From the NCBI RefSeq assembly GCF_907165205.1, contig NC_058196.1:14364501-14428500 (forward strand): a DNA stretch of 64,000 nucleotides. Reading direction: 5' to 3'. The translations under genes and the position numbers were made by a program. The notes beneath the pieces were generated by a model. It was not told the DNA's origin. It was given only the letters and a program-made list of their open reading frames with translations, and searched no databases. Shown here piece by piece: positions 24,817 through 36,655 of the stretch; position 1 is the stretch's first letter, and each line of letters begins with the position of its first letter. The stretch is from Coccinella septempunctata (lineage: Eukaryota > Arthropoda > Insecta > Coleoptera > Coccinellidae).

Positions 24817-25690
24817 TAGAAACAATAATTCATATTTCAATCGGGCATGTGGATATGAGTTGTTGAAGATTAATATGTTGTTGAAGTATACATTTTACTT
24901 TCAAATCAACATTTATTGAGAGAAAAAAAAGCAATCTTGAAATAAAACATCTAAGGTGAACATTTAATGGCCATATGTACCGTTTCACTAAACAAGATTA
25001 ATTCCTTAAACATCTTTTTTCCCATAGAGATTCTTTACTTGAACGTCGTTTGTCGTTTTGGAGTTTAAACTTCGCTTAATCAAACGGTGCATACTGTCAT
25101 TAAACAGAACCACCTTTACCTTTTTGGCTAAAATTTCATATACTTCAAATAAAAATACATTTCATTGAGGTGCCGCAGCATTATATCGTTATTTCGTATA
25201 ATATATCATACATTTCAGCTTCCTTTCTCGATCACATTTTTTCAGTCAGTTAAGGCCGCAAGGAAGAGGTTCACTTCTAAATCAAAAATTACGTCTGGCA
25301 ATTATTCTGGATCAATTTACACTAAGCAATTCTCAACTTTCTCACCAGTTAGAATTGCATACTTTGCTGCTCGTTCCATTCACAAATTCCAAGATAGTAT
25401 TTTCTCCTGTCTCGATTTAGAAAAAGCCCACACTATTTTTTGATAAGGAATCACTCCTTGAATTTTGTCGCTACTATTTATAAATAATAATATACGTTTC
25501 GAGAACATAACCTCGAAATCTTTTTACAGTGTCAGGACTGGACAAGGATCCCGAGTAAGGACAAGAAACTTGTTTGGTAATTGAGTCATTTGATCTCGTC
25601 AGTCGGGAGTGGACACAGATCCCGAGTCGGGACTGTAGTCACAGCCTGTTTTGAAACATAAGCGAGTTGTAGGTTTAGTGATGCCCATGA

Positions 25691-26650
25691 TCGTTGCTTA
25701 GTGTGGCCGGTAAAATTCTCTCGAAGATTATGGCTAATCGTCTGGTTCCACTTTTGGAAAAGCTGTTACCTGAATCCCAGTGCGGCTTTCGACCAAATCG
25801 AGGTACGGTGGACCTAATTTTCACACTGCGGCAGCTGCAAGAGAAGGCCCGTGAACAACAATCAAGGATCTATACAGCCTACATCGATTTAAGTAAGGCA
25901 TTCGATTCGGTGAATCGGAGAGCGCTATGGAAAATCATGGCACGTCTTGGAGTACCCGAAAAATTCTTAACAGTGTGTAAAAGCCTTCATACCAACAACA
26001 CCGCCAGAATACAGCATAATGGTTCTACAAACGACCATTTCTCAACCAAATTTGGAATAAAACAAGGCTGCTTATTAGCGCCTTTACTGTTCAATATTTT
26101 CGCCATAGCTGTATCGATAATTGCTGACATAAGTATGCCCGTAAGAGGTGTCGGTATTAGATTTAGATTTGATGGAGGCCTGGTTAACCTGAAGCGCCTC
26201 AGAGCAAAAACCCGTACCAAGTATATCACTGAACTTCAATATGCAGACGACTGTTCACTTATCGCTAGCAGCTCGGAGGATCTACAGATAATGTTGGACA
26301 CCTATAAACATATATACGAAGCTTTAGGCCTTAGACTCAATATCGACAAAACCAAAATCCTGGTAAGTCCGCCAGAAAGCCTTCAAACAGATATCAGCCT
26401 GGAGAATGAAACTCTAGAACAGGTCGAGCAATTCAAATACTTGGGAAGCTTCATAAATACTAGGGCTAACCTTGACACGGAAATACAAAACCGTATCAAT
26501 TCGGCATCACGGGCATTCTGGAAGCTAAAGGATAGAGTGTTTCAAAATCACGACCTCAATCTGAAGACCAAGACAGCTGTTTACAAAGCAGTCGTCCTCC
26601 CAACGCTTCTTTACGGAAGCGAAAGCTGGACACAAGACTCCCCAAAATAG
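25691..26650 (+). pseudogene. LINE reverse transcriptase, 5' truncated
   Basis: A non-LTR reverse transcriptase of about 320 residues. Visible are SLLSVAGKIL (motif 1 region), GFRPNRGTVD (motif 2), AYIDLSKAFDSVN (motif A with catalytic Asp), GIKQGCLLAPLLFN (motif B), and ELQYADDCSL (motif C, YADD). After them come the thumb segment LNIDKTKIL and FKYLGSF, then LYGSESW. All catalytic residues are intact. The endonuclease and the beginning of the RT are absent; similarity starts abruptly at 25691, just after the Mutator-like copy, so this is a 5' truncation or junction. It is probably an RTE-like or related LINE; the clade is not established. Confidence 0.88.
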
Positions 26651-27063
26651 CTCTATATGGCGAATTCACTGAGGGAGCCCGGAAACTAGGAGGCCAGTAT
26701 AAGCGGTTTAAGGATACACTACATCAATCCCTAAAATCAGTTAATGCCAATCATAACTGGGAACAACTAGCGTTAGACAGGTCACAGTGGAGGTCTTTGG
26801 TACACAGTTATAATGGAGACTTGAGAAGGATACAGCAGCGGCCAGATCTGGTTGGTGACTATCCATGCCTGGAGTGTGGTAGGATATGTAGGTCACGGTT
26901 GGGTTTCTACAGTCACAGGAGAGCACACAGTCGCAATTAGCCCTGAAAAATGATAAGTCTGTTCGCACCTCCTTTTTATTGATTTTTTTTTCCTTTTTCT
27001 CTTTTCCCTTTTTTCGTCTTTTTGTAGATTCATTCCCGGCAACGGGATATAGCAAATGAATGA
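26641..27063 (+). pseudogene. LINE C-terminus with C2H2-like finger and 3' tail
   Basis: In the frame one base off the RT, KIALYGEFTEGARKLGGQYK begins the C-terminal domain of the same LINE and ends in YPCLECGRICRSRLGFYSH and RRAHS, a C2H2-type zinc finger (C-x2-C-x12-H-x3-H-like). The segment that should separate LYGSESW from this domain is missing, so an internal deletion plus frame change split the ORF. A T-rich 3' UTR follows, and the copy ends at about 27063 in atgaatgaatg repeats, the kind of short tandem tail seen on RTE/CR1-like LINEs. Confidence 0.8.
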
Positions 27064-28310
27064 ATGTCTTGTCTCGTTTCGAGTCTGGTGACAGAGTCTC
27101 GTGAAAGTATCGCAGTCTCCTGGTTCATACCCATATAGCTCCAGTTTCTGACCATTAATTTTTCAATTTCCAGTTTTTCCAAAAACGGCAATGTATTTTG
27201 AAACCTTTCGCCCATACTTTTGGAAAACTTTATTCATTATAATTCAAATGTATTAATATAATGATACTTTTATATTCACGTCGAGCAATTCAATTCAAAA
27301 TTACCATAAAGAAATTTGATATCGTAATTCGGAAAATCTAGTCCATTCAAGAATGATTGACATCCCCATCAGTAAGCCTTGAAAGTCCAGGCTATGGAGG
27401 GTAGAGAGAAGGAGAACAAACTAGTGTAACGATAAGTGTCCGAGAAAAAATTGAAATAGGCCAGGTGGCGATGTGAATTCGTGTTCAATGCGGGAATAAT
27501 TTCAACAAAAAATCACTTTTTTTGTTATACAAATCGATGGCCTAATTAACAAACCACGTAACTCACATTTGTCAGTTTTCATAGGAGAAACAGAAAACTG
27601 ATTATTTCTTTTATAATTTCTGTGATAATACTAATAATTCCTTTTTCCACATACATTAAAATGTACTTTAGTATTTGTTTGTATGATGTATTTATTGAAT
27701 AATATCACGGAGAGACCATAGATTAACAAAACTAAATAAATATCAGAAATTCCATTTAGTTCGAATTACGAGATTTGATATGTAGGCCATCGAAATCCCA
27801 AGATTCAATAATAATAATACATGCTTCTCTCAAATTATCCACCTGTTTGTTTAGTAATTTATTGTTCGCACAATTTTGTGCCGAAAATTTCTAATCTTTG
27901 TTCTGGGTGCTTCTGCACATTTTGCATTTCTTTTAGAATAATTTGTAGTTTCTGTTGAATTACCCCAGGTTTCAATCTAATATCTGAAGGTTTTTACCAA
28001 ATTTGTAGCCTCTCAGGGATCTGCTGAGGAGGACGAATAATTATAGAAAAAATTAAAAGAGATTAATTTGAGCTAATTTCAAATGTTGTAAATTCAAAAT
28101 TCAAATTTCACGGAGGCTTATTTACGAAAATTTCTAGTGTAGGTTAAAATCCCTGAATATATTTGTTTTTGACATTTGAAATCAACTAATCCTTCATATT
28201 GTTCAATGGTTAATTTTTATTGCTGCCAGCGCCATCTCGCCTATTTCAAGTTTTTTGCGGACACTTTCATCCCAAAAAGCCCCGAAGTCTGTTCCCCTTC
28301 TCTCTACCCC
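27064..28310. other. Intergenic DNA; weak inverted similarity
   Basis: A block near 27395-27425 (gggtagagagaaggagaac) reappears inverted near 28290-28315, and tagtccattcaa near 27343 resembles 32637. These may be edges of the dispersed repeat described at 28311. No gene recognised. Confidence 0.4.
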
Positions 28311-28447
28311 TCATAGTCCAGACGCAGCTTAATTTCTGGTCACAAAATATCGCAAATAATTTCTGTACTTTCAATCACAGAACTGGATTATATAAATACG
28401 ATCTAGACAAATATTTGTAAAGAGAAAATATTCAAATTCAGAACATA

Positions 28448-29707
28448 ACGTGCGTTCAAAAAAATTCGTCGTCAAATAGGCTATGGAATTTTGAACGTCG
28501 ATATTTCGTGTCTAAACGTAATTCTTAGCTCGTGCTTTACTATTTTCCAGAGGAACTGTCATTTTAGCATTTTGGGTTGTTGTTGAATTAAAATTATCAG
28601 CAAATTATAAAGATGGATTTTACGGACGTGTGAAAGACTTTTACTATTGAATTCTACTTCAAAATTGGAAAGAAAATCGAAGGAAAATGGAAATATTCTG
28701 TTCCGGCGACTTCATTGAAGCCTATGTTGCTGTTGATTATTAAGAATGAATTTTTCCATTGTAATGTTTTGCGATGTGTTGACGAAACAGGTATGTTCAA
28801 ACAAAAAAGGAAGTGGTATACCAGAAAAGAAAACTCTAGAGTTCAGTAATAATGAAAACATGGTGACAGAAGCTCGACAAACCTCCCTTCAGATTTTATC
28901 TCAAGTGGATGGAGTATCCGTTGGCATATGCCACCCGATTTTGAAAAAAAGATATCCATTTGTTTCCATAAAGATTGACATGTTATCAGAAAACTGAAAA
29001 GGTTGTGATTACCTAACCTTGTAGCATCCGAGAAAAATTGGAGTTCAGTATCTCAGTATCATACTGAACTGATGCATACTGACAGTATGCATCAGTCAAA
29101 GGCAAAATGTGGACCTACTTTCTTTTATGGAACTTCAATAGCAGAACGTTATGAAGGAGAAAGCATCATGCCTTTTGATAGCTGAATTGAATTTTAATAA
29201 ATTGTCCAATAGCTATTTTCATGTAATTCAGTTCTTTTAGTTTAGTCATGGATTTTCAGTAATGACTGAATCAATTCAATATTTATAGGGAATTAATAAA
29301 CATATTATTGAGAATCTTACTGTGATCTATTCATATGACTGAAGTAACTAGAACCTTCTTACAAAAAAACATACTACCACGATCAATTCAAGATTCATGT
29401 CTCTTACGTATGAAAATAGTGGACGGTTTAAATTTATACGAAAAATTTTTCTAACCGCCTCAGATTGTTTGGATTCTTGTCATCTTACTCAATGAAAGAA
29501 ATGCTTTTCGAACGTTGGGTGAAATTTACAGGTAACTTTTTCTGAAAAGTGCCTTTCCGTACAAAATTACGATATATAGGTTAATGTCATCATTGTTCAC
29601 ATTTTGGGAAGATGAAGTAATTCAAAGAAAGACATACGTTCAGCCACCGAACATCAGCCTTCAAAATTTCATAGCCTACTTGACGACGAATTTTTTTGAA
29701 CGCACGT
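28448..29707 (+). mobile_element. Mariner-like element, copy 1
   Basis: A 1260-bp element whose ends (acgtgcgttcaaaaaaattc, then gtcgtcaaataggctatg) form inverted repeats of roughly 55 bp. TA lies at both outer edges (28446-28447, 29708-29709), and the uninterrupted target TA is at 32792-32793. The inside holds only the N-terminal part of a transposase; the DDE domain is absent. A second copy is at 54550-57249. Confidence 0.88.
28746..28981 (+). pseudogene. Mariner-like transposase N-terminal remnant
   Basis: The frame carries FCDVLTKQVCSNKKGSG, a linker like the GRP-rich one of mariner transposases (here GSGIPEKKTLEF), and a degenerate second helix-turn-helix (TSLQILSQVDGVSVG, HPILKK). In related insect transposases this region reads as a GRP linker followed by an R-R-L-S helix and H-R-I-L-K-K. 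No catalytic domain follows, so the element cannot mobilise itself. The assignment is by pattern and is supported by the TA-flanked inverted ends. Confidence 0.6.
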
Positions 29708-29860
29708 TATTAATCAGCAGTCAAAGTTGATACAATTATGTTTCCAGATTATACAATATAAGAACATAAAAAATAGTACAAACTTCAAATTATCGTCAGT
29801 CAGTGCATGGATTGACATATGGTAGGTATATATTGAGATGTGTTAAAGTCTGGTGTATTC

Positions 29861-31850
29861 ACTGATTCGATTTTGTTTTTAATTTCGAGGGGAAATGGGA
29901 TCAGTTTCGTTTTTCCCACTATAGAGCATCGTCATTTGATATTTGAAAATAATTTGAATACTTTCCTACGACTTTCGAATATGTTGTATTTATAAACGAT
30001 TATTGGTGTGTGAAATTGTTTCGAGTTTCGAGAAAGGGTTTAGAACATTCATTTATTCAACATGTAGTTCAGTAAGTTCAGTTTTCCGTATGGACGATCA
30101 AGAATTACTGCTAAGAATTCGGTGTTGTTGGAATTTGATGTTCAGAACCAAATCAGATGAACGAACATTCGGGACGGATATAGCTAACTTTTATGGCAAC
30201 TTCAGCAATATTTCAAAGAAACTGTATTGGAAATACGTAATGCGAATTGTGGGCATGTATTGAGAATCAGAAATACATAAGTCTATTCGAGTCTGTCCGT
30301 CAAATATCCTTCCTGAGTAGATATAGTGAAAATTCTCTTTCCGTCAACTGAATATATTGGATATTTGACCAATCATTTGTGTTTTATTGAAATCATATTG
30401 AAGTACCCCCCTCACAAATTCAATTTGTCAAACGAAAATTATCTTGAAGAAGAGTAGTAAATACTCCTTCGAATCCTTATTCGATAGTGTTGAAATATTG
30501 ACAGATTTGTTTTTACAACGAAAATTGAACTGTAAATCACAAATATTCCTGAATTGCTGACAAAATGGGCCAGTTCATAATTTGAACTAGTTGATCGATA
30601 TTCGATCGATATCAACAAAAAACAAAATGAAACGAGAGAGTATCATTGTACCTCTTTTGGCAGAACAAGGATAGAACGAAGCAAATGACATGGTGGCGCC
30701 GCCACGAAACTGATTCTATATCCCCGATTTTCTGAAATGTTGATGCTTGCAAAAAGTGACAAGTGCACACACCAGTGTTTTAGACGTCTTAGTATATATG
30801 CTACCGGCATTGTGTAAAATTCGGACATTCTATACAATGCCTAGGCAATGAATATCGTCATGATAATGAATAGAATGCCGAATACGTTTCTTTTAGTTTA
30901 GTTTAGCCAGCTTATCTGAAGTTTATGCTCACATCTATCTTTAGGCGTAGCATATATATAATTTGCGAAATACTCCAAAAAAAAATAGGAAACTATGGAA
31001 ACCAGAATTTCGTAAATACCAATAAGTTTTCTAGATCTACCTATAAGTGCACTATCTGTGGTGAATATATTGCACCATGGTAAGGTTTATTCATCGCAGT
31101 GTCCTCTAGGTTTGATATTATGTTTCTCCACATTTAATATTTATAGCTTTGCTGTGGTTTATCATTATCAACAATGTCAACATATCATACCATTTCATCA
31201 AATTCCCTGAATAATAGACTGATTTTTTTGCAGGTTTATCTTTGGAGTAAATCGGTGAGTACAAATGGCTTGCCTTGGATTCATAGGCATTCGAAAAACG
31301 ATAACGATAGTTCTCAGAGACCTGAAGACAAAATGAAGTTTTGACTTAGTTGAAACTGAAACAGTACTAAGGAAAAAATTAATGTACAAACGCAGTATAA
31401 ACAGTGTGAATCTGGAAAAATGGTATCGACAGGATACCTACAGTGCGCGTCTTCATCTCTACAATCTTATTTCGGAGATAGGATCCTACCACGTTCTTAA
31501 ACCACAGATCACCTATAAATACCAAACAGAAAACTTTGGAATGGTCTACACCGTTTTAGTGGTCAGTTCAAAACACGAACAGTGATATTTTACGTGAGAA
31601 AACACCAATTTATATATATGGTGTTTTCATTATAATTCATTACAATCAGTTCGTCATCTCGGAAAGCAATAAATTTTTCTATTCATCGAAAAAAATTTTT
31701 TTCATTGAAGAAAAAATAATGTTCATGTTATTCACTTTTCGAGATGAAATAATTTTTTCAATAAATTTCGACATAAAAAATTTCTCGGCATTGGTTACAA
31801 TTCGAAATCTGCTGAAACTGAAAAAAGACATTCGTAAAGTGTTGTCATCT
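29861..31850. other. Intergenic DNA, nothing recognised
   Basis: Frames of 64-86 codons (30003-30263, 30643-30837, 31382-31585) have no recognisable domain or splice context. A word near 30835 (acaatgcctaggcaatg) resembles one near 15145. Confidence 0.4.
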
Positions 31851-31854
31851 TTAA

Positions 31855-32477
31855 CACATTGACGGACAACGACGTCTATAGACGTTCAGGGCACTGTGCA
31901 TGATGTGACGGCACAGTTTTTAGACGTTTATAGACGTCTTCCTATAAACTCGTCTAACATCGACATGACGTTCCTGGACGTTGGAAAAGCGTGATATTAT
32001 GAAAAAGCGTCACATCGTTCACACATTTTGAGTTTTGTGAACCCCAAAGATGACGATCTTGATCGAATCATTCGCTTCGCCATACCGAGTATTCGGCCGC
32101 GATACAGCCATTCGGCGTGTTCAGTATTTGTCTCGGTATTTGTTCAAATGTGAGAGTGTGACGCTCGAAAATTACGTAGTTTCCGTGTTAAACTTTCATT
32201 ATAACTTTCTTACCAAATCTAATGAAGATAAATTCTACTTTTTCTGTTGAAAAAATGAGAACACCTTTGGACGTCCATTTCATAAAAAATGAAGAAAAAT
32301 ATTAATGTTATGACAATGACGTCTAAAGCTGTCTGTTGTTTTTTTTTCCATATTCACATCCTCTAAATCACCACTAATATTTTGATATATATCACTTCAA
32401 TTTTGAACCATATTAAATCAGTATACATGCGCGTCATATCACAAGCAACTGCCAAATAGGTACTGTCCGTCAATGTG
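31855..32477. mobile_element. piggyBac-like MITE (TTAA-flanked)
   Basis: The ends cacattgacggaca and its inverted copy are flanked on both sides by TTAA (31851-31854 and 32478-32481), the exact duplication made by piggyBac-type transposases. The subterminal region repeats gacgtctatagacgt. At 623 bp it lacks a transposase; a 66-codon frame at 32050-32250 does not resemble one. Confidence 0.85.
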
Positions 32478-32639
32478 TTAAGTATGAAATATCTATTCTA
32501 TTTCATTAAATCCATTTATTGTTTCTGGCAATTTTTTGTGGATAACCGTTAATATCTCCGAGAAAGTATCAGGAATAGGGAAAGGGAAATACAAAAATAC
32601 TGAGATGGGAATAGAGAAGCGAAATAAGTTATAGTCCAT

Positions 32640-32935
32640 TCAAAAATATAGGTATTGAAAGTCGCAGGCGCAGCTTAATATCTGGTCACAAAAGATCTTT
32701 AAAAATTTCTGTACTTTCAATCACAGAACTAGAATATATTGATATAACCTAGAAAAGTATCTGCAAATAAGAAATATTCAAATTTGCAGCATAGTAATCA
32801 GCATTCAAAATTGACACAATTATGTTTCCAATTTATACTATTAAATTAAGAGCATAAACATCTGTACAAAAGTATAAAATTGAAATAAGCGTCGGTAATT
32901 AAGTGCATAGATTCACATATAATAGGTCTATGGAT
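32640..32935. repeat. Dispersed repeat, copy 2 (empty site)
   Basis: A collinear copy of the repeat at 28311-29860 without the mariner insertion. The target TA is 32792-32793. Confidence 0.75.
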
Positions 32936-33226
32936 CAATGTTTATTCACAATACCAACCTGAATTACGCAACACAAAATCTCAACTTATGGGCTATTACC
33001 AACTTAAATTCTATTTTCCATAGCCACCCGAGATGTCAATCATTCTTGAATGAACTATATAATAAGTCGGAGTTGAAGAAAAAAATCAAAAATTTCTATC
33101 GCAGTTCGAAATCTGATAATTCAAACATCGAATTATTATATGACAATGAAACCAAAAGGAACATCGTACATTTCTTTCAAGTGCTTTTTATCTGATAATA
33201 AAATATGGTTTATATCACAGTACTTA

Positions 33227-33232
33227 TTTATT
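33227..33232 (-). promoter_or_regulatory. Candidate poly(A) signal of the MADF-BESS gene
   Basis: AATAAA on the minus strand about 120 bp past the stop codon of exon 2. Nothing else competes closely on that strand. Confidence 0.5.
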
Positions 33233-33352
33233 GTATTATATAAAAAAAAACATTAAAGGAATGAAAATCATTGAAAACTTAGGTCTATCATGCTCAAGAT
33301 AATTTTTCTCCCAGATATTGTGGGCGTTATAACAAGAAACCTCAGGAAATTA

Positions 33353-33999
33353 TTAGTTGGAGTCGGAATACTTAGTTGCTGATGGATCATTGGTATCGGT
33401 ACGCAGTGTTCCGGAATTTGATGCTACCGACAAGCGGGATATCATACGAGAAGAATTTGACGAGCAGTTTACAAATTCTTCTGCCTGTTCTTCAGCCTCT
33501 GTAACCATCAAAAATAGACCTTTTTTTATTTTCCTTTGAAGGTGCGCAGGAAAAGTTTTGGTTGTACCGTACATTGAATCAAAAAATGATTTTAGGGGGT
33601 CATCTTTCTCGTGAAGCGTACTCCTAATTTCTTCTCTACGATCATTTGTTTCACCTTTTTCCTGCGCTTTGGATGAAGATGTTATTGCACATTTCGTTTC
33701 TGGGCTGCAATGTGTTGCTGTGAGGATTTCTTCCTCAGACGGAAGATGTTCCTGAGATTCCTCTGCAACGGATTTTTGTAGAGGAACGGAGTTCGCCGTT
33801 TCTTGTGTTTCCGCAATATCTTCTTGCATCGCCCAATCAATTTTTCGGGACCTATCTCTCATGAAAGGTTGAAGAAATGACATTTGCATGTCATACTTCC
33901 ACCGATTAGCGAATGGAGCAGCAGAACCACTTGGTTTTCGCTTTCTGCTAGCACGGTAAGAATCTCTGAGTTTCTTCCATAGGACCTTGGCTGCATCTC
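33353..33999 (-). CDS. MADF-BESS regulator, exon 2 (end of MADF, BESS)
   Basis: This exon supplies residues 47-261 of a 261-residue nuclear DNA-binding protein of the MADF-BESS family (type member: Drosophila Adf-1). It opens after a splice acceptor ttctttcag (AG at 34000-34001) and continues the MADF domain as GDAAKVLWKKLRDSYR through RWKYDMQMSFLQPF. A low-complexity, Glu/Ser/Thr-rich linker follows (about residues 103-178). The BESS motif, a short protein-interaction module, spans about residues 179-218: DDPLKSFFDSMYG, then FPAHLQRKIK and VTEAEEQAEEF. The stop is TAA at 33353-33355. The exon alone lacks the first MADF helix, which sits 9.67 kb upstream at 43669-43807; the phase fits exactly. 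MADF-BESS proteins typically bind DNA through MADF and partner proteins through BESS; targets here are unknown. Confidence 0.88.
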
Positions 34000-34606
34000 C
34001 TGAAAGAATCCAAATTGAGCATTTATTTTATTCGTTCATATTTCCTTGTAATGAATATATAAGAAGGAGAAATGTCACTTTTCATGGCGAGCCTATGTTG
34101 GTAATTGAAGGCGATCCATGAAAAGTCACTCCTCTCCCCGAATGAAAAATGATATTTTTTTTTCAGACGTTTTGAAATTCATAATATTCTTTGTATGAAG
34201 CTTTGGATAATATTTGATTCTACAATCGTTATACTTGAGCTTGGAACATAAATATATCTATGTTCCAAGTAATTGAGTGATTGCTATTGAAAAAATTATT
34301 GGAAAAACTAGTTATGGTTGTTATTTTCCACATATCAACACATTTATCTACGTCAAAATATGACCTTGTTTTTGTTCGTTTGAAAAAACCTATTTCATTC
34401 AAATATTCAGATAATCAGCGACTGGAAATATTTTTCATGATAGCTAGATAAATCGGCCCACGGCGGCTTGCAGTATTCAAGTCTGTGGTGTCGAATCACT
34501 GAGATAGCTGAGCATACAGTGAAATATTTCAAAAGAGTGAAAAAAGGATTGGCAACAAACGAAAAGGAAATGTAAACAATCGGCCATTTTTCTTTTAAAC
34601 ACAACA

Positions 34607-35062
34607 TACAGGGTGAGTCTTTGACTGGTACTAATATATTAACAGTAGATTCTTGGGGTCAAAGGAAACACTTTTTTTCTTTACCATTTTTTCCGAATCG
34701 GCTTGGTTTAAAAGATACATGTTAAAAAACCATAAAAAAATTATTTTTAGTTCTATATCTCTAAAACGGTTTCATCGAATGAAATGAATTTCGGCGAATG
34801 AAGTTATTTGATGAACACAAGATATCATCCCCGACTTCCAGTTTTCTCATTAGGACCATTACGTACCATACTCAGATTTAGCTAGTTATTCAGAAGGTAA
34901 TTTTGTTTTTCCAGTGGTGGCACACTTCATAATAATTACTCAAAATGACTATATCTCTCCATCAGGGCCGAATCGGACAAAATGGTATAGGAAAAAATTG
35001 TTTTTCTTTACCTCAAGAATCTATTGATGAAATATTTGTACGAGTCAAAGACTCTCCCTGTA
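34607..35062. mobile_element. MITE, 'tacagggtgagtctt' family, copy 2
   Basis: Collinear with 20383-20815: the left end reads tacagggtgagtctttgact, with agtagattct and accattttttccgaatcgg inside, and the right end is inverted. It lies in the intron of the MADF-BESS gene, close to exon 2. Confidence 0.82.
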
Positions 35063-35187
35063 TATCATTGAAATCCTTATAACTCGAATAAAACGACAAA
35101 TATTTTCTCAAAATTGTAACATATTAATTCTGTCTGTATGGATCTACCAAAATAACAGAAACAATTTTTTCTAATCTGCGAATATAG

Positions 35188-35260
35188 AATTCTATGTATC
35201 TCTTGATCGGTTCCACTGTAGTCGAATTAACAAAAATTACCAGACTCCAGTAAATGCTGG
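35188..35260. repeat. Dispersed repeat fragment, copy 2
   Basis: Matches 110-200, including gtcgaattaacaaaaatta and the following agactccagtaaa. Confidence 0.6.
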
Positions 35261-35465
35261 TGGAGCTGCAAATAGAATATTAAAAAATGATGCAATTAAT
35301 AATCAAGCAAACACATGTTTTGGTTAGCTCCACGTGTCTAATATTTTAGTCTGAAGACAATATTTTTCCATTCACGGCGATACTTTGAGAAATTGTTTTC
35401 AGTTCTTCAGCAGGCTCAGTATCTGAGTAGAAATTATAAACACGTTTTTTTATTCAATCTGCTTA

Positions 35466-36231
35466 TTAATACTATAACGTTGATAAAAAATGATCACCGA
35501 ATCGTATCAAATTTTTTGCCACGTTGAAGTGTCGGTGGAGGGTATGGGAAATTTGAAATGGCGAGCGCCGAAGGCGCGTGGCCGGGTAGAGCGGTAAATG
35601 GAACGCAAGAGTAAGAATCGAGCTTTCCGAAAATGCCTAGATCGTATTTTTACCCCGTCTAGAAGTGTCCGAAAATTGCGTGAGAAAATCGCGAAATTCA
35701 CGATTTTCGCGAAAAGGTACCAATTTGATTTGATTAGCTTGAGAGATCCGCGGTAGCTCGAGAGCCGGGATGGGTGTCGAACTAAGCTCGAAGAACCCGA
35801 AATTAAAATAGGCCTGTTTTTTTTCCCGGAGCCCGAACGATATTACCTAAAAAAGCGTAAGAATTTTGAAAATTTTTGACGTCTATTAAAAATCGAGTGA
35901 CATTCCACAAAATTAAATTATTTTCTATTGATTATCAGAGAAAATTAAGTGAAAGTGCACTTTGACAATCGATGTCAGAGTGTGATTTAAAGGTTAACGT
36001 CAGTTTTGACGGCTTGGCAGCGATCACAGAACGAGGTGCCTTAAATCGATCGGGCTTTTAAAAAACGTTTTTGGCCTAGATATTTATAAAAGGGGAATCG
36101 AGCGAGGGCCGAAGGCCCGAGCTACGAACAAAAGGCGTATCGCGAGGGCCGAAGGCCCGAGCTACGGACGAAAGGCGAATCTGCCAGTAAAGGTGAATCT
36201 ACCTACAAGGTGGATCTCCTGGCTATACTAG
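35466..36231 (+). mobile_element. Helitron-like unit A (complete)
   Basis: The unit starts ttaatactataacgttgat and ends in CTAG (36228-36231). A 7-bp stem-loop lies just before the end (atctacc, loop tacaa, ggtggat), about 16 bases before CTAG. That layout (no inverted ends, 3' hairpin, CTRR end, inner tandem repeats) is that of Helitron or Helentron non-autonomous elements. It holds two 40-bp minisatellite units near 36102-36180. No Rep/helicase is encoded. The class is inferred; a 5' TC end is not present, which would favour a Helentron-type or another origin. Confidence 0.5.
36102..36180. repeat. 40-bp minisatellite, two units
   Basis: Units start gcgagggccgaaggcccgag at 36102 and 36142, followed by ctacg and aaaggcgaatc. 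Each unit contains the near-palindrome gggccgaaggccc. The same unit forms a four-copy array at 38978. Confidence 0.85.
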
Positions 36232-36655
36232 TTAATACTATAACGTTGATAAAAAATGATCACTGAATCGTATCAAATTTTTTGCCACGTTGAAGTGTTG
36301 GGGGAGGGTATGGGAAATTTGAGATGGTGAGCGCCGAAGGCGCGTGGCTGGGTAGAGCGGTACATGGAACGCTAGAAGAAGAATCGAGCTCTCCGAAAAT
36401 GCCTAGATCGTATTTTTACCCCGTCTAAAAGTGTCCGAAAATTGCGTGAGAAAATCGCGAAATTCACGATTTTCGCGAAAAGGTGCCAAAGTTATTTGAT
36501 TAGCTTGAGAGATCCGCGGTAGCTCGAGAGCCGGGATGGGTGTCGAACTAAGCTCGAAGGACCCGAAATTAAAATAGGCCTGTTTTTTTTCCCGGAGTCC
36601 GAACGAAATTTCCCAAAAAAGCGTAAGAAATTTGAAAATTTTTGACGTCTACGAA
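36232..36655 (+). mobile_element. Helitron-like unit B, 5' module
   Basis: It begins at the base after unit A's CTAG and repeats the first ~420 bp of unit A with a few percent difference (shared: gccgaaggcgcgtggc, tcgcgaaattcacgattttc). Similarity ends near 36655. Its 3' end may be the CTAG at 39235-39238, which would make unit B about 3 kb with a tandem array inside. Confidence 0.6.

Larger units (their letters stand above)
23295..25640. mobile_element. Mutator-like element, copy 1 (truncated, carries mariner)
   Basis: Excluding the mariner insertion at 23324-24816, this sequence is an inverted paralogue of 51663-52561. The retained end (about 25600-25640) has gatcccgagtcgggact and tagtcacagcct. 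The other inverted end is missing. No transposase is encoded. Confidence 0.75.
28311..29860. repeat. Dispersed repeat, copy 1, interrupted by mariner
   Basis: The flanks 28311-28447 and 29708-29860 together are collinear with 32660-32935 (shared words: cgcagcttaat, tctggtcacaaaa, tttctgtactttcaatcaca, caattatgtttccag). The copy here is split by the element at 28448-29707. Confidence 0.75.

Noticed and set aside
25495..25545. Possible third hammerhead (minus strand: cgag...ctcg followed by aaacg)
   Set aside because: The core CUGANGA is absent (ctgtaaa), and the paralogue at 51790 does not keep the stem.
30003..30263. 86-codon frame starting MVCEIV
   Set aside because: No recognisable domain and no supporting context; could be an exon but nothing shows it.
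31590..31630. Small hairpin (aaaacacca / tggtgtttt)
   Set aside because: Only 9-10 bp of arm around an AT loop; expected by chance in AT-rich DNA.
32050..32250. 66-codon frame in the piggyBac-like MITE
   Set aside because: It does not resemble piggyBac transposase, and the element is too short to be autonomous.
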